Below are positions 45,260-57,903 of a DNA stretch of 64,000 bases, piece after piece (within the stretch, counting starts at the first letter, position 1; each line of letters begins with the position of its first letter). The position numbers and the translations under genes were made by a program. A model generated the notes under the pieces. The model worked only from the letters and a program-made list of their open reading frames with translations, was not told the origin of the DNA and did not search any database. The stretch covers positions 262,107,958-262,171,957 of the forward strand of contig NC_080540.1 in assembly GCF_028640845.1 (NCBI RefSeq), given 5' to 3'. The DNA comes from Ahaetulla prasina (lineage: Eukaryota; Chordata; Lepidosauria; Squamata; Colubridae).

Positions 45260-46784
45260 CAGATCACAACTGCCGATTCCTTGCCATTAATTTTCATATT
45301 TTTTTAAAGCACCATAGAAAGGTTTTTTTATTTCTTTTGTTGTTTTTGTTGTTCCTTTCTCCAACGCTCAGGTTAGCAAAGTCTATATTTTTGATTTATA
45401 GAATTCCCTATCAAACCTCCCAGGCAAAATCCTATTAGCTCTTCTATTTTATTTGAAGTATGACTATTGTATCATATATATTTTATTCTACTGAAATGAT
45501 TATTCCAGCAATGTATAATAAACTTGGTGACTGGAAAAACAACAACAACTAATGCCAGCAATTTACCACAAGGTGGCATTGCAATACTACAATTGTTAAG
45601 TGAGAGTGAATGAAACCAACCAAACTTTCAAAATGTATCTTACTGTGTTATCAAGGGAAATAGTACTATATATTTCAATTTTAAAAATCTCTAAAATACT
45701 TATTCAAACAAGTAAGCTGCATATTTTATTATTTAGCATATATTTACTATAAAAGATATTTGTCCCATGTAGGCAAATTCAACTCTTGCTAACTACATGG
45801 AAATAATCATTTCAGTATTCATGACAACAGTACAAAAGTGTTTTGCCGCTGCCTTCTTTTAGGATGTTTTTTGGACTTTTGGTTAGTCTATAGTCCTAAT
45901 ATTAAGTTTTCTTCCATCAAAGTACCAAGCAGGAACAAGTCTGATTAGCCAGGTTAGCCAGAGGTATCTAAAAGTTTAAATATTTTATTTGAAGTGAGCA
46001 CCATGGTTTAGGGCAATGCTAAAGCATATTTGGATTATTTAACAACATCAACATATTAATGTGATAATGGTGTTAAGATTTTGCAATCTTGCCTTTTATT
46101 GTGTAGAAGAACTAAGAACTGCCAGAAGAAATTGCAAGTTGGATTCATAAGAGGCAGAAACAGATCATATTGTTAACATTTGTTAGATAACAGAAAACAC
46201 ACCAGTTCCCGAAAGATATTTAATTTTGCTTTATTGATTATAAAGGAATTTTCCCTAAACCACAACAAATGGTAAATAGCTCTTAAAAACATTTGACTAC
46301 AAAAGAAATTGTATGATGAACAGGAAGCAACAGAATGAAATGATGAAGTTTGTATTTGCTAAATGTATGTGATTATTTTAGGGCTCTGGACCTATTTTCC
46401 TTACGTCTGGATTGGAAAAGAAGATATTTACTGGAATTGCCTATAGCTAAGACTTGTTTTATGGGGTGAAGAGCTCTACATATTTGTTAACTAAGAAGAA
46501 GGGAAAAGATAGTGAAATTGTTTATATTTGTTGTGATGAGGATGGAAAGTTGGTTTCTTAGAATTTTTTCTTTTGTATTTTCTAGTTAATCTTTTTTCAC
46601 CTTTTATTTAATCTACCTTTAGTTTTAGTTTGTATCATCTTATATTATTGTACTTAAAATTTCAATAAAAATATTTAAAAATAGCAATAACAATAGCAAC
46701 AACCTCTCAAAATGATACATTTGAATTATGCAGGACGGACCTATTAAGAAAATTTTGGATAAAAAGAATGAACAATTCAGTACA
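45260..46784. other. Intergenic DNA, nothing recognised
   Basis: AT-rich with no supported feature. Confidence 0.5.
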
Positions 46785-46925
46785 GATAGACCTTGACTCA
46801 CCACCATAATGCAGTCTCCCCTTTACAGTTACAAGTTATAAAGGTTATTAAGTGAAGTGACATGTTCCTCTCACTTAACCCCATCTCTGTTCTCACTGAT
46901 GTGGTTGTTAAATGATCATGCAGGT
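46785..46925. mobile_element. Possible fragment of the TA-flanked MITE family
   Basis: GACCTTGACTCACC, TATTAAGTGAAGTGACATG and GTGGTTGTTAAATGATCATGC recall the 9903-10290 element. The ends are not definable. Confidence 0.35.
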
Positions 46926-46995
46926 CTTTAAGAAGAATTGGGGGAGGTCCCGGGAGGCCTCGTACAGGACCAGACCCACCTGTCCAAAGACTCCT

Positions 46996-47413
46996 CCAAA
47001 TACAAGAGTGATGGCTAACCTTTTCCAGACCGAATGTCCAAAGCGTGCATGTGTGCACGCAAATGCACACATGTGCATCCAAACTCCCAAAATGAAATGC
47101 GTATGCAGCCTCCCGCTTTTGCCCCTCCCTCCTGCACATGCGTGCACAGCCACCCGCCTGCACCCTCCTACATGCAACCTATACATGCATAGTCACCCGC
47201 ATGCCCCCAACCCTGTATGTAGCCCCACACATGCTCCCTGCCCCAGTGCATATGTGCATGACCCCCCACATGTGCCCTACCCCTGCACAGGTGCACTTGC
47301 CCCACACATGCACGCATGCGTGGCAGAGCTGAACTGGGGTAATGGCTTGCATGCCCACCGAGAGGGGGCTGCGGGCCACCTCTGGAACGTGTGCCATAGG
47401 TTCGCCATCACAG
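46996..47413. mobile_element. hAT-type MITE, family B, expanded interior
   Basis: The left end AGTGATGGCTAACCTTTTCC and the right end CATAGGTTCGCCATCAC are inverted. The flanks resemble each other (AATACAAG and ATTACAAG). The interior is rich in CACATGCACG-type and CCCCACA-type repeats, which give long spurious open frames on both strands. Confidence 0.7.
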
Positions 47414-47419
47414 AATTAC

Positions 47420-49836
47420 AAGATGACCTGCTGCTTGGATGACTTGCAAAGTTTAGCCAAATTCTTCTAATATACCACTTCCACTAGCTAGTATATACTA
47501 TCTCCAGAACAACTGGAGGGTCCTCTTTGAATTCCAGTTAGTAAAACAATTAAGGAAATAAATTATTATTCTATTTCGGTATGTAAGATTCTCTAAGTGT
47601 AAGAGGCACCTAGCTGGTCACCATAAAACAGACTGTTAACTGGATGAGCTTTCAGTCTGATTCAGCTTTAAGATTCAAAAAAGTTATGTTCGTACTTCCT
47701 TGCTTTGTAATCTAACTTAAAATATTTGTGTTTTAAAACTTATAAATTCCACCTGTTCCATTGATAAGAATTTTGTGCATTCTAAATTGAAATGTGCATG
47801 TTTTATATTAGCCACAAGATGGCACAAAAAGACAAAACATTAGTATATGTACCAGAATTTACAGTCAACTAAAACAAGAATGACATTTTTGACTAATTAT
47901 ATGCACATACTATAATTCACCCTTAAACTTTTTTTATAATTTATCTCTGAATTCAATGAAATTTGCTTTTTCATTTGTATAATCAGAATTTCAGATCTGC
48001 AGGATGATTTCTGCATGTTTATTCATAGGCATTCAGAGGCATGTTTATTCATAGTTATTTTTGAATAAGCTCAATGAATTCAGTGACACTTGATCAGAGT
48101 AAACACTCAAATAATTCTTCACTGGAAACAGAATTATCAGTTTCTTGGCCAATATCAATTTGCATCCAGGGACCTCAGCCACCCACACTTTATAATTTTA
48201 CAAATCACAATGTATGATCTTACAAAACCTGCACTAGACATTTACTTATATCTAGGCCTGTAAGTTTTAGTACCATCAGTAATTCTCAAGATTCATAATT
48301 CTTGCAAGAAATGACACATGAAAGCAAGTACCTTCAGTAAACCAAAAGTCTTAATTTTAAAATTAATGAACCAATAATTCAACATATATCTCTTTTTAAT
48401 AAAGGTCAGTACTTCTCCTTGTAGCTCATGGGCCATTGTTAACACAGATATGAATGAAATGATGTTTCTTTTGAAATAATCATTATTAAAACAGTTTCAT
48501 TCCATCTGAATTCTGTGTAAAGATTTTTTTAAAAGGATATGCAAAACCACAAAAATAAGGTTCTTTTACCAGGTCCATAGATAGCCAATGGGCCTGCTTG
48601 GGTCCCAGTGACTGACCCAGATTGTATTCTGCAGTAGAAAGGTGCTGCAAAGCAATTGAAAGAGAATCAACATCATATTAGAAGGCAAAATTCTTTATAG
48701 AAACATTCTTAAGAGTGGGAAGTGGATATTCCATACAGCAATGGAGAAAACCTATTGTTCCAGTGAAAAATAATGTTATTTCTCCTCTTGGCATTTAAAG
48801 CTGAATTTTTATTTAGATAGCAGCTCCCTACACATTCAAACAGCTCAAGAATAGTGAGATAGGTAAACGGACAGATAAATAAATAAATATAAACCCATAT
48901 TAAATATAAGCCTTCTAGTACTGACAGAAATTTGGATTTCTGGAACGAACCATAATGCCAGTTATCTATAGTTGCCAATTAGTTTTCTCTGAATTATGAA
49001 TCCACACATAACTTACCAAGTCAGAGAATTTATACTGTGTTAACACTACTTCTATTTGACTCCAGTAAATCTCACAGTACAGCATAGCAGCAAAATACAT
49101 TACCTAAATATTTCAAAGCAGGTCCTGTAGTTTAGACTCATTTTTTTCTGCTTATCCTAATAGGATTACAGCCTGGTTCCACTAAACTGCAAATGCCTCT
49201 CCCCATTCTAATAGTAGATCTTAATAGATCTTAATCCCAGTAAAACAATACTGCAATAAATTTCAACAAGCATGTTTAAGTTTCAACCAGCAAAACTATT
49301 TGTAAATATCCAGAGTAGATACATGTCTTAACTGGATAATGGAAAACAAACGGTGATAAAATGATAAAATAATTAATCTTCAGTCATGAAGCTGAAAATC
49401 CTGACAATGAACAGCAGTTTCTTCTGACAGTGACAATGAGAAATTGTGTATAAATATACATGAAACAATGTTCCTTAGTACTTTTAACCATTTTAAACAG
49501 GGCCCCCAGAACTGGGTTATAAACACCAAGCAGTCACCAGATGGCAGCAAACAGATACAGAAAATTATATATTTAGTATCATCCCATAGACTTCTGCATT
49601 TTTGCAGGCTATATCTGACAGTCTATATCTGGTAAGACTGTTTTCTACTTGAAAACAATCTTACCTTCCTGGACCACACAGAGGATAGATTAGCTCTGAA
49701 ATCCCTCCCACCTCTGATTTTATTTCAGTGAGGATTTACTTCAAGTAGACTTGCTTGAGTTTTCATTGCAACAAAACAAACCCAACTGAATTTGACAATT
49801 CTTTTCAGCAGGAAAAAAAAAACCCATATCAGCTGC
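47420..49836. other. Intergenic DNA, nothing recognised
   Basis: No supported gene, no repeat with ends, no obvious conserved element. Confidence 0.5.
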
Positions 49837-49844
49837 ATCTAATG

Positions 49845-50127
49845 CAGAGGTGAAATCCAGCAGGTACTAACAGGTTCTAGAGAATCAGTAGCAGAAATTT
49901 TGAGTAGTTTGGAGAACCGGCAAATACCACCTCTGGCCTGCCCCAGAGTGGGGTGGGAGTGGAGATTTTGCAATATCTTTCCCCCAGGAGGGGAGGGAAT
50001 GAAGATTTTGCAGCATCCTTCCCCCAGAGTGGGGTGGGAATGGAGATCTTGCAATATCCTCTCCCTGCCATGCCCACCAAGCCACGCCCACAGAACCAGT
50101 AGGGAAAAATTTTGGATTTCACCCCTG
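49845..50127. mobile_element. hAT-type MITE, family A (283 bp)
   Basis: It starts CAGAGGTGAAATCCAGC and ends TTTTGGATTTCACCCCTG. ATCTAATG is duplicated exactly at 49837-49844 and 50128-50135. About three tandem copies of a roughly 50-bp unit with GAGTGGGGTGGGAGTGGAGA and TTTTGCAATATC lie inside. The same unit, reversed, is in the split copy at 5102-5155. Confidence 0.92.
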
Positions 50128-50135
50128 ATCTAATG

Positions 50136-51080
50136 TATTCATGTTTTTAAGATGGCACTGGTCACTTCAGATGGATTACTAAGTGTAGGCAGAATGAATC
50201 CTGCTACCAAATCCCCCAATCAGAAGCTTTCTCTATATTCCCTCTATAAATCACTGCCTATAGGTAATAGTAAAGGACTCTGTAGCCTTCTTGATGTTGG
50301 TAAGGGCTATCAGAAGTTGCGTATCAGTCACATCTGGACTGGCAGGATTCCCGGTCTCAACCAAGAAATTAGCTGGTTGGGTTTCTGCCTACTTCTGCTT
50401 TTACTTTTCTACTTATACTTTTGTTTTTCTTTCAAACAAATTCCATACTTTCCTCTAATCATGCTATAAAACTTTATTTCTAGCTCCCCTAACACTTTGA
50501 GTGAAGGATTTGGAAAGGGCAGGAGGGAAGCATGTATCATGAATCATGACCCACTAGATTAGATAGCTACTGGACTGATTGCAGATTATTTCCAAACCAG
50601 CACTCTAAGCTATGGCTTATTGGATACTGAAAACTTTATTCATCACTGGCCATTCTAGTTGGGGCTACCAAAAAGAGAAACACTACCATCTGGATTGTCA
50701 GATTCCTCCGTCCTCTGCCTGTCAATCCTTTAATCTTCTTGCTATTTCCTGAAACATTCATTCAATCCTTGAGGCATTAGAGAGTACTGGAAACAGCATG
50801 CACTGTGGGGTGGGAAATGGCCTGTCTCTCACTTCCAAAGAGATTTTTGTTGTGCAAGACACTGAGAACAAGCGAACCTATTGTCAGTGTCAAAAGTCTC
50901 CACAAAAAGCTAAGGTGAATTTTTAATGGGAGAAAAGAAACATTGGGAAAGATCACCATTTTATATTTTTAACTCATTCATTTCAACAGGCTGAATCAGA
51001 GTAATCATAGAGAGAAAGTGGTTCAGAAACCTTTTAGCACCCATATTTCTATTTATTTTTATTTTTTATTTTTGGTTATA
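50136..51080. other. Intergenic DNA, nothing recognised
   Basis: No supported feature. Confidence 0.5.
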
Positions 51081-51088
51081 CCCTACAC

Positions 51089-51391
51089 TAGTGATGGCTA
51101 ACCGATGCCACGCATGCCCAAAGTGGCACGTGGAGCCATGTCATCTGGCACCCGCAGCGTCGCCTGTTCCTTTTCCGGGTTTCTGGTGCGCATGCAACAA
51201 TCAGCTGGCTTTTGTGTGTGCAGCAGTGCCGGAAACCGGAAGTACCATATCCAGTGCGCACATGCCCCCTGGGTAGCTCCTCCTCCTGGTTGCGGCCCTG
51301 ACGAGCGCGAAGTGCTCTCTTTTTGGCATTTGGTGCTGTGCACGCACACTCCCTTTTCGGCACTCCATGTCAAAAAGGTTCTTCATCACTG
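51089..51391. mobile_element. hAT-type MITE, family B (303 bp)
   Basis: The left end TAGTGATGGCTAACC and the right end GGTTCTTCATCACTG are inverted. CCCTACAC is duplicated exactly at 51081-51088 and 51392-51399. The GC-rich interior creates overlapping open frames with no codon signal. Confidence 0.92.
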
Positions 51392-51399
51392 CCCTACAC

Positions 51400-53060
51400 T
51401 ATCTTCTAAAACGACATAAAACACTTAATAGGGGGCAATGGTTCTTTAAATCCCTTGCTGTTGCCATTCTATGTAACGAGTTATTACTGAATTATAAAGT
51501 GTTAGTTCAAACTCTTTGGGACCATTACACAGATCTGCCCCATCATCTCAATCTTGCCCACAGAGAATGGTGAAGAAGCAAGAAAGTTGCTTCCTTTGGG
51601 GGAGAGGAAACAGTTTAAGAATCAGCCTGAAGCAAATGTGTCTACAATTATGGCCAGTGGCTTCATAACAGTGTCACCAGATGCATGAAATTGTACCCTT
51701 TTCTAACAGATACTTACACACACATGAACACGAGTGGGACTTCAATCACCCAATGGTTGTCATCTTATGAAGCCAATGACCATCAGTGCAGCTGTCGTTG
51801 ACCTGCATATGTTGCATGGCAGCACTAAAGTGCCACCATCCAGTTCCAAAGCCAGCAGAAAACTATGCTGCCTTAAGTGTTGGGACCACATTCAACCCCT
51901 GCTCTAATTCAGCAACAAAGCAAACTAGAGGTGTATGTGCATTAGAAATTGGGGAAGGAGAAAAGCAGGGGCAGGGGAACTCTCCTTTGATGCCATTTAG
52001 AATTATCATCAGGTCTTCAATCCAGGGCAACTGCTCCTAGGAATCAAAGAACTGATTGCACAGGACCTGTTTTCCCCAGTTTATTTCACCCCCAAATCTC
52101 CTGCTATCAACGACTGGCAGAAGCAGCATGGAGAAAGGAGGAGAAGAAGACTGGGTGGATTGAGGACAATGCCATGCATTCGTGTTCCAGAAAAAGGCTA
52201 AATTGGATATCTTTCTGCTGGGACAAGAAGGAAGGGTTTATAGATCAAATTGCATTTGCATTTTGAGAATAATGATGATTGTGCCTCTCTCTTCTTTATA
52301 TTGAAACCCCCCCCAAACTATCACTATGTCATAGGTAAAACTCAAAGGTTTTGATTGATCAATCTTTCTCTTCCTAGTATTGGTTCTCTGTTCTCTTATT
52401 TCCCGTTATTATAAATTGGCTTTGCTCTATTGGAAATAGGCACAACTAAAGAGTGATACTTATGAAAGCTGAAATCATAAGAGAATTACATTTCCAAATT
52501 AGTACCAATTTCCAATGAATAGCACTTCTGGAATTGTTTAAAAAGACTCCTTCAACAGTGGGGTGTTTTAACATTTCCATGTTTGGAAATAGATACATAC
52601 AGGCTAAATAAATACAGGTTTGGAAATTAATATCACCAGGAGAATAAAGAAAGCAGTTCCTAATTTTTAATCAGTCTTTTTTTTCCCTTTGAAATTCCAA
52701 CCAAAATCTGAACTAAGTGAAGATCTAGCTACGGCTGGTTTATGCCTCCCTCTGCTAAACTGATGCATTCTACTACAGTGAATTCTTTCGTTACTTTCCA
52801 GTTAATTTTAGTTAAATCGTTACGGGGAGGGGGAGAGACTGCAAATGTTATACTCACTACACCATGACACAACGTCCCCCCAACTATTTCAGAAGATCCT
52901 TTAAAAGAGATTTGTCCCTTTACGTTCTTCCTTTCCCCCATCACCCAGTTTGGCAACGCTGAGGTTTTTAACACGTACCACCTGTTTGGAGTTCAGACTT
53001 GCAACCGTGCTATGATCAATGATTGCTTTCACATTCTAGAGCAAACAGCGATTCTTTCCC
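51400..53060. other. Upstream flank of ARRDC3
   Basis: The stretch is free of recognisable transposons. Any distal regulatory elements of ARRDC3 on this side would lie here, but none can be pointed to from sequence alone. Confidence 0.4.
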
Positions 53061-53066
53061 AAGCAT

Positions 53067-53074
53067 TATAAAAG
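53067..53074 (+). promoter_or_regulatory. TATA box of ARRDC3
   Basis: TATAAAAG lies about 410 bases before the ARRDC3 start codon in otherwise moderate-GC sequence. A transcription start near 53097-53100 would fit. The exact start site is inferred. Confidence 0.65.
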
Positions 53075-53097
53075 GCAAAGCACCTACGCTGTGAATC

Positions 53098-53477
53098 ATC
53101 TTCCTTCCACCAAGGAACTAGGAGAACAGCAGCCCTGTTACGCTAAAGGAGCAAAGCGCCACGCATGCGCACTCTGGTTGTTTTCCACAAAGCTTAAAAT
53201 GAGCTGGCAGCGGCAGACTACTTGTCTTTGTAGAGAGACCACAGAGCTGGCGGGCAGGAGCTGCGAGCAGCATCTAATGCTGGTACTTTTGAAGAAATCC
53301 CCGATGAAGTGCTCGTAGAGATCACACTGATCCTGCCTGCAGCCTTTTTCGCAGAGCAGAGAAACTGAGCAGTGTCAAGTGAAGATCGCATTTTTATATG
53401 AGATCTTGACTTTCCTTCCCCTTTTTTTCTTAGAGTGTATTTTTATAGACTTTTATTATTAAAAAAAAACTAGTAAC
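53098..53477 (+). promoter_or_regulatory. ARRDC3 5' leader with two upstream ORFs
   Basis: If transcription begins about 30 bases after the TATA box, the leader is about 380 bases. ATG at 53165 gives a 10-codon ORF ending TAA at 53195-53197. ATG at 53199 gives a 39-codon ORF ending TAG at 53316-53318. Both stop well before the main start, so they could damp its translation. CACGCATGCGCA at 53160-53171 is one base from an NRF1 site and overlaps the first uATG. Confidence 0.55.
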
Positions 53478-53757
53478 ATGGTGCTGGGGAAGGTGAAGAG
53501 TTTGACAATAAGCTTTGACTGTCTTAATGACAGCAATGTTCCCGTCTATTCTAGCGGGGATACAGTCTCAGGAAGGGTGAATTTAGAAGTGACTGGAGAA
53601 ATTAGAGTCCGATCACTTAAAATCCATGCAAGGGGACATGCGAAAGTACGCTGGACTGAATCTAGAAATGCTGGCTCCAACACTGCCTACACACAGAATT
53701 ACACTGAAGAAGTAGAATACTTCAATCATAAGGATATCTTAATTGGACACGAAAGAG
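53478..53757 (+). CDS. ARRDC3: ARRDC3 coding exon 1
   Basis: ARRDC3 is an alpha-arrestin: an adaptor at plasma membrane and endosomes that links receptors such as the beta-2 adrenergic receptor, and integrin beta-4, to NEDD4-family ubiquitin ligases. The 93 codons plus one base begin MVLGKVKSLTISFDCLNDSN and contain GDTVSGRVNLEVTGEIRVRS and ARGHAKVRWTESRNAGSN, near-identical to vertebrate ARRDC3 as I remember it. This is the first part of the arrestin N domain. The donor after GAAAGAG is GTAAGT. The ATG at 53478 follows AGTAAC, and no earlier in-frame start fits the family. Reading past the donor gives an intronic tail to 53855 that is not part of the protein. Confidence 0.98.
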
Positions 53758-56700
53758 GTAAGTCTTATTTTTTAATTCTTGAATGTGAAGTTCTGGCAAC
53801 CTTAGGAGACCTACTGTTTAATCATGAGCGTAGGTATTCAAAAGAAGCTCCTTAATGCAAGGGAATTTATTCTGCTGCATCGAAGTTCAGAATTAAGCTT
53901 CACATAGAGCTGTGAAAAACATCAAGGTTATATTAAGGAAGGAACCCCGAGATCGTTGGTGCAGCTGCAAAGTGCTTCCATAAAGACTTTTTCCAACCCT
54001 CAACCCCCCATTTTCTTTTTATAGACATCCTTTCACTGTAGATCAAGAGGGCTGGCAGGTTTTTTTTTTAATTATTATTATCGATTTTGGAAGGATATAT
54101 GTTGGAATTTGGTCTTAAGTATCTGATAACCAAAAAAAATGTGGAGACTGATTTATTAATCCACTTTTGAGAGCTTGCGAGCAGCTCAGTGATGTCTTTA
54201 GGATAAGAGAATTGTTGCTAGAGAAAGGGCTCCCTGCGGCTTATTTTGACACTTGCTTTCAGCACCCCACGTGTAGATCCGTGTTCCCTTTTACAGAGGC
54301 TGGAAAAGTTGGTAAATGTCGCCGTATTCTTCTGTAATGTTTCAGCCGTCGAGACGTAGGGAAAGCTATTTTGGGGAGGGGAACCCCACTCTTAAATGAC
54401 CCTCATATTGAATTAGTAGGGCATCCTTTCCAAGTTGAGTTCTATGATGTATGAACCTGACGGTGCCAATGCAAAGAAATCGCCAAGGGAGAGAGATTAG
54501 CAATGGGAAAATACTTTATCGAAGGGTAAATTAGTCTCCAGTTTGTTAATCTATTGTTTCAAATGGTGTCAGTGGAAGTATAGCAGAGTCTAAGGTTGTT
54601 TTTCTGAAGTTTCCACCCTTTGTTAAAAGCGGTTCAATCCTGTTTGGGACCGGTACTGGGGAGAAGGGAGGGGTGGCGCTCCTCACAGCAGATTGGTTAG
54701 GCGCGTCAGGTGGTGGCGATGACTTAATTCCTAGCACAAGAAAATGTTAAAGCAGGTTATGTAATTTTGGCTTGTTCTTTTTTTATATATAGATATATAT
54801 GCAGAAAAATTGCTGCAGATAGGAGAAGAGAGGTTAGACGATTCGCTTGAATTCGGTAGCATGTTAGGGTTTTGTGTTTTATTTTTAATCTAAGTTCTAT
54901 GAAATTGCTTCCAAATGTAAATGATGCGAGGAGGGCGCTTAGAGCTGGAAGGTACAGAAGACGAAACTTGTATTGCGAATCATTTTGAAAACAAAATACA
55001 GCTTTCCTCCAGCGGTTGTGCAAAACGCAAGCCTTTCCATTAATAATGGCAGGCTTGAAAATGTCCCCCACCCTCACCCCACTTCCACTCACTGAACTGC
55101 ACAAATACGTGTGTAAGTGTTCCCGGGAAAAGTCAGGTTAGAACCCAGGGAAAACAATTTTCAGTTGCCCTTGTGATTACACCTGCTTCTGTGGCCATTA
55201 AATAAGGGTGGGTTTTCAAATCAGTATTTATTTCTAAGAAACAAAGACCGATGGTGTTCTACGCTTCGTAGGTCGGGACTCTTGACCCAAGCCCATATAT
55301 GTAACCGGGCAGTATATTCGGCTGAGTTCTCCTACGGAGTGGCTCCATTTCTTCATTCTTGGCCGCCCGACGGCGAGCGGCTTCGAAGGCTTGACCCCCC
55401 AACCCAGAACGGGGGAGTTCCAATGGCTTAGCTGAGAAAGCAGACAGGAAAGAACCCGGCAGCCTAGCATGCTCGCCGAAGCCACGCCCAGCGCTCATAC
55501 AGTCATTGGCCCGGAGAGGTTTGTTAGGCTGTTGCTAAGGCAATGCCACTTCTTGATTGGGAGGTGGGGAGCCGATAAAGAGGGGCGGGACTAAGAGCCG
55601 AGGTTCGTTAGCTGGCGGACCTTCTGCTGCTCCTCAAGTGGAGTTGCGCGTGCTGTCGGAATGTGTATTCCTGGATGGCTCTGGTGGAGGGCGGTCCTTT
55701 GTCCTCGGCCACGCGAGGCTGGCGTTGCTGTGTGCGTGCAATCCGTGCAGCAATATGAGAAACTCTTGGCCCAGCGCAGTAAAAGCCTGGCTTATGCTTG
55801 GGAGTTAGCGATAAGTCTCCCTCAGGCGCTACCTCTGCGGGTTGCGGCTTCAGTTTCTGGGTGGCACTGAGTGGAGGGCTGCCTAGATTTCATTCTCTAC
55901 TACGCCGGCCACGATTGGGGTTTATTTTGGAGGGAAGCGTGCGTGCATAGATGTGCAGCAAGCGCTTGGTGCCACGTCGTTTTCAGTTGGGTTGTAAATT
56001 GGGTGGACTTCAAATAGGCATCTCGCGCGTTGTGTGCCTGCAAGGAAAGGCTGTGCGTAACCGATTTTGGGGGATGGGGTGGGCTTCAAAATTCTTCATA
56101 GCAAAGGATTTCACCAAGAAACAAGTTTTGGGTTTATTAATACAATTATCGCAGCAACAATCAGGAAAAATGCCCTGCTTTTGCTTGGGCATCGATTCCG
56201 CAATCCTGAACCCACAATCTGGTGTCGTGAACAGCGAGTCGTAGCTGGGCGTTAAAGCCTATCGCTTCCGAAAGATCTCTTAGTTCGCCAGCTTTCCTTC
56301 CCTGTTGCCTAAAATGGGAGACAGATTGATTGAGCGATCCTCATTGCAGAATCGAGTCTCATTCCGCAGGATTGTGACTTTGGAACCAAGTAAACGGGAG
56401 GGGGGATGTTGTATTCCTACATCCTATTTAATAATCTGGGATCTGGATCAATTGCTCAGACTCCAAAGCAAGCCGTGAAGTAGAGATTTGCAAAGAGAAA
56501 CCTCGGTTTGCTTCTCCCCCACCCCCCGGGTATATTTGCACTTCTTTTACGTTTTTGCATAATTTACCAGGGGGAGAATAAACTGCCGAAATTTGGTCGC
56601 TTTTTCACGGAACGGCCAAACCGATCTTGCCAACCCTTGCCCAAAGACTGGCAACCAGAAGGCGAGGACGCCAGAGCAGTTCCCACTTCCTTTGCTCCTT

Positions 56701-57821
56701 TCTCTCGGTCCTTCATGACGCCTCCAGTTAGCAAACAAGGCGGAGGGGCGGAGCAACTGAGCAAGTAGGCTGGCCGGGCGAGCGATGTATACTGTATGCA
56801 TATGAACGGCTGGCTTGGGTTCTGCTCGCACCGGTTTAGGCCGGTCCTCTCCTGCTCAAGACTAGTCTGTGATTGACAGCCCAGCGGTTGTTTACCTCAG
56901 CCTGGCGGCGGCGGCGGCTCCTACTACTTCGAAAGCTGAAGGGAAACTGCTGAGCTGGCAGAACGAGAGGGAGGAAAGCGGAAGGGCGGGGGGGTATTTT
57001 CAGTATAATAAATGGAGACAGGGTCAGCGTGAACCAAACGTCAAAAAACACGATTTTAGGCATCCGTACAGTTGGTTTTTAAATTTAAAAAAATAAACCG
57101 CATGTATAATGAATGGTGGTTTTGAAGCTATACCAGTGGGAATGAAGTGGTGTGGTTAGTGGTGGTCCAGATTTTTGCAGCCCAGATCTATAAGCGGCAA
57201 TTAGTGCCAAATCCTATATAATTTTTGAGAATGGGAAAGAAGCAGCTCTTCCTAAAGCTGTAGAGGAAGAGACCATTGTCACGCATTTTATTCACTCCTT
57301 GCCTGAATAATTAAATTCCAAGACATCAGTAACAGTGCTCTCTGGCTTGTTAATCGGGAGTGCGCTTTTTTTTCATGTTAACAGGGAGAAGTTACTTACT
57401 GGTCTTGCCAGTGCTATGATTTTCTGCTAGGACATCTTCTCATCTTTTAGGACTACATTATATAGGATTTGGGCCCTGGCCTGAGAAAACTATATCTGAG
57501 GACAGGATAGGATCTGGATTTGCAGTGTAATTTCAAGAAAGAAATAACTGGTGCATATGTGTAGAGCAAAAATTTGCCCATCCCTTTTATGGTAATACTA
57601 GCAAATTCTAAGATGGAAAGAAGTTCCTTTTTAAATGAACCTTGGATCTTCTTCTTTGGCTTGTGAGAAACTGAAAAAACGATTTTTCTGATATATATGT
57701 AAAATTTACCAACAGTACTACTGTTAAATATATATTTTTAGAATCACCAGTGACAGGTGTATAGGATGATAGGAGAAAAATACTTAAAGGTGAATTAGAA
57801 TATTGAATATTTCCTTTCTAG
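53758..57821 (+). other. ARRDC3 intron 1
   Basis: A 4.06-kb phase 1 intron with donor GTAAGT and acceptor TTCCTTTCTAG. A CACGTG E-box lies near 54269. The middle third is strongly GC- and CpG-rich, described separately. No transposon with clear ends was seen inside. Confidence 0.9.
55240..57010. promoter_or_regulatory. CpG-rich segment within ARRDC3 intron 1
   Basis: CpG dinucleotides are dense here and rare elsewhere. Between 55500 and 55620 there are two ATTGG (reverse CCAAT) motifs, GGGGCGGG, and GTTGCTAAGGCAA, an RFX X-box-like motif near 55531. At 56870-56879 TGATTGACAG matches a PBX-MEIS composite site, followed by TTGTTTAC, a forkhead-type motif, near 56887. These are typical of an active promoter or strong enhancer. 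It could drive a shorter ARRDC3 form or an antisense RNA. No exon can be assigned. Confidence 0.55.
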
Positions 57822-57903
57822 ATGATGATAATTCTGAAGAAGGCCTCCATATCATTCATTCAGGACGGCATGAATATGCATTCAGCTTTGAGCTTCCACA
57901 GAC
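57822..57903 (+). CDS. ARRDC3: ARRDC3 coding exon 2
   Basis: These 82 bases encode DDDNSEEGLHIIHSGRHEYA and FSFELPQ, continuing the arrestin N domain. The acidic DDDNSEE stretch marks a loop between strands. The acceptor is TTTCTAG and the donor GTAAGTA. Adding 82 to 280 gives 362 bases, leaving the codon AC- to be completed by exon 3 as threonine. Confidence 0.97.

Noticed and set aside
46912..47442. 176-codon + frame rich in His, Pro and Cys, with overlapping frames on both strands
   Set aside because: It runs through the CACATGC-type repeats of a family B MITE, with no codon signal or domain.
49932..50060. Short regular repeats considered as a CRISPR-like array
   Set aside because: Units are adjacent with no unique spacers, lie inside a MITE with its own duplication, and the genome is vertebrate.
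53758..53855. Open extension of ARRDC3 exon 1 to a stop at 53853-53855
   Set aside because: It crosses a consensus GTAAGT donor, and exon 2 continues the known protein in the right phase. The extension has no family match.
55234..55498. Two overlapping minus-strand frames in the CpG-rich intron segment
   Set aside because: GC-rich sequence keeps several frames open at once, with no recognisable domain. An antisense transcript is possible but unsupported.
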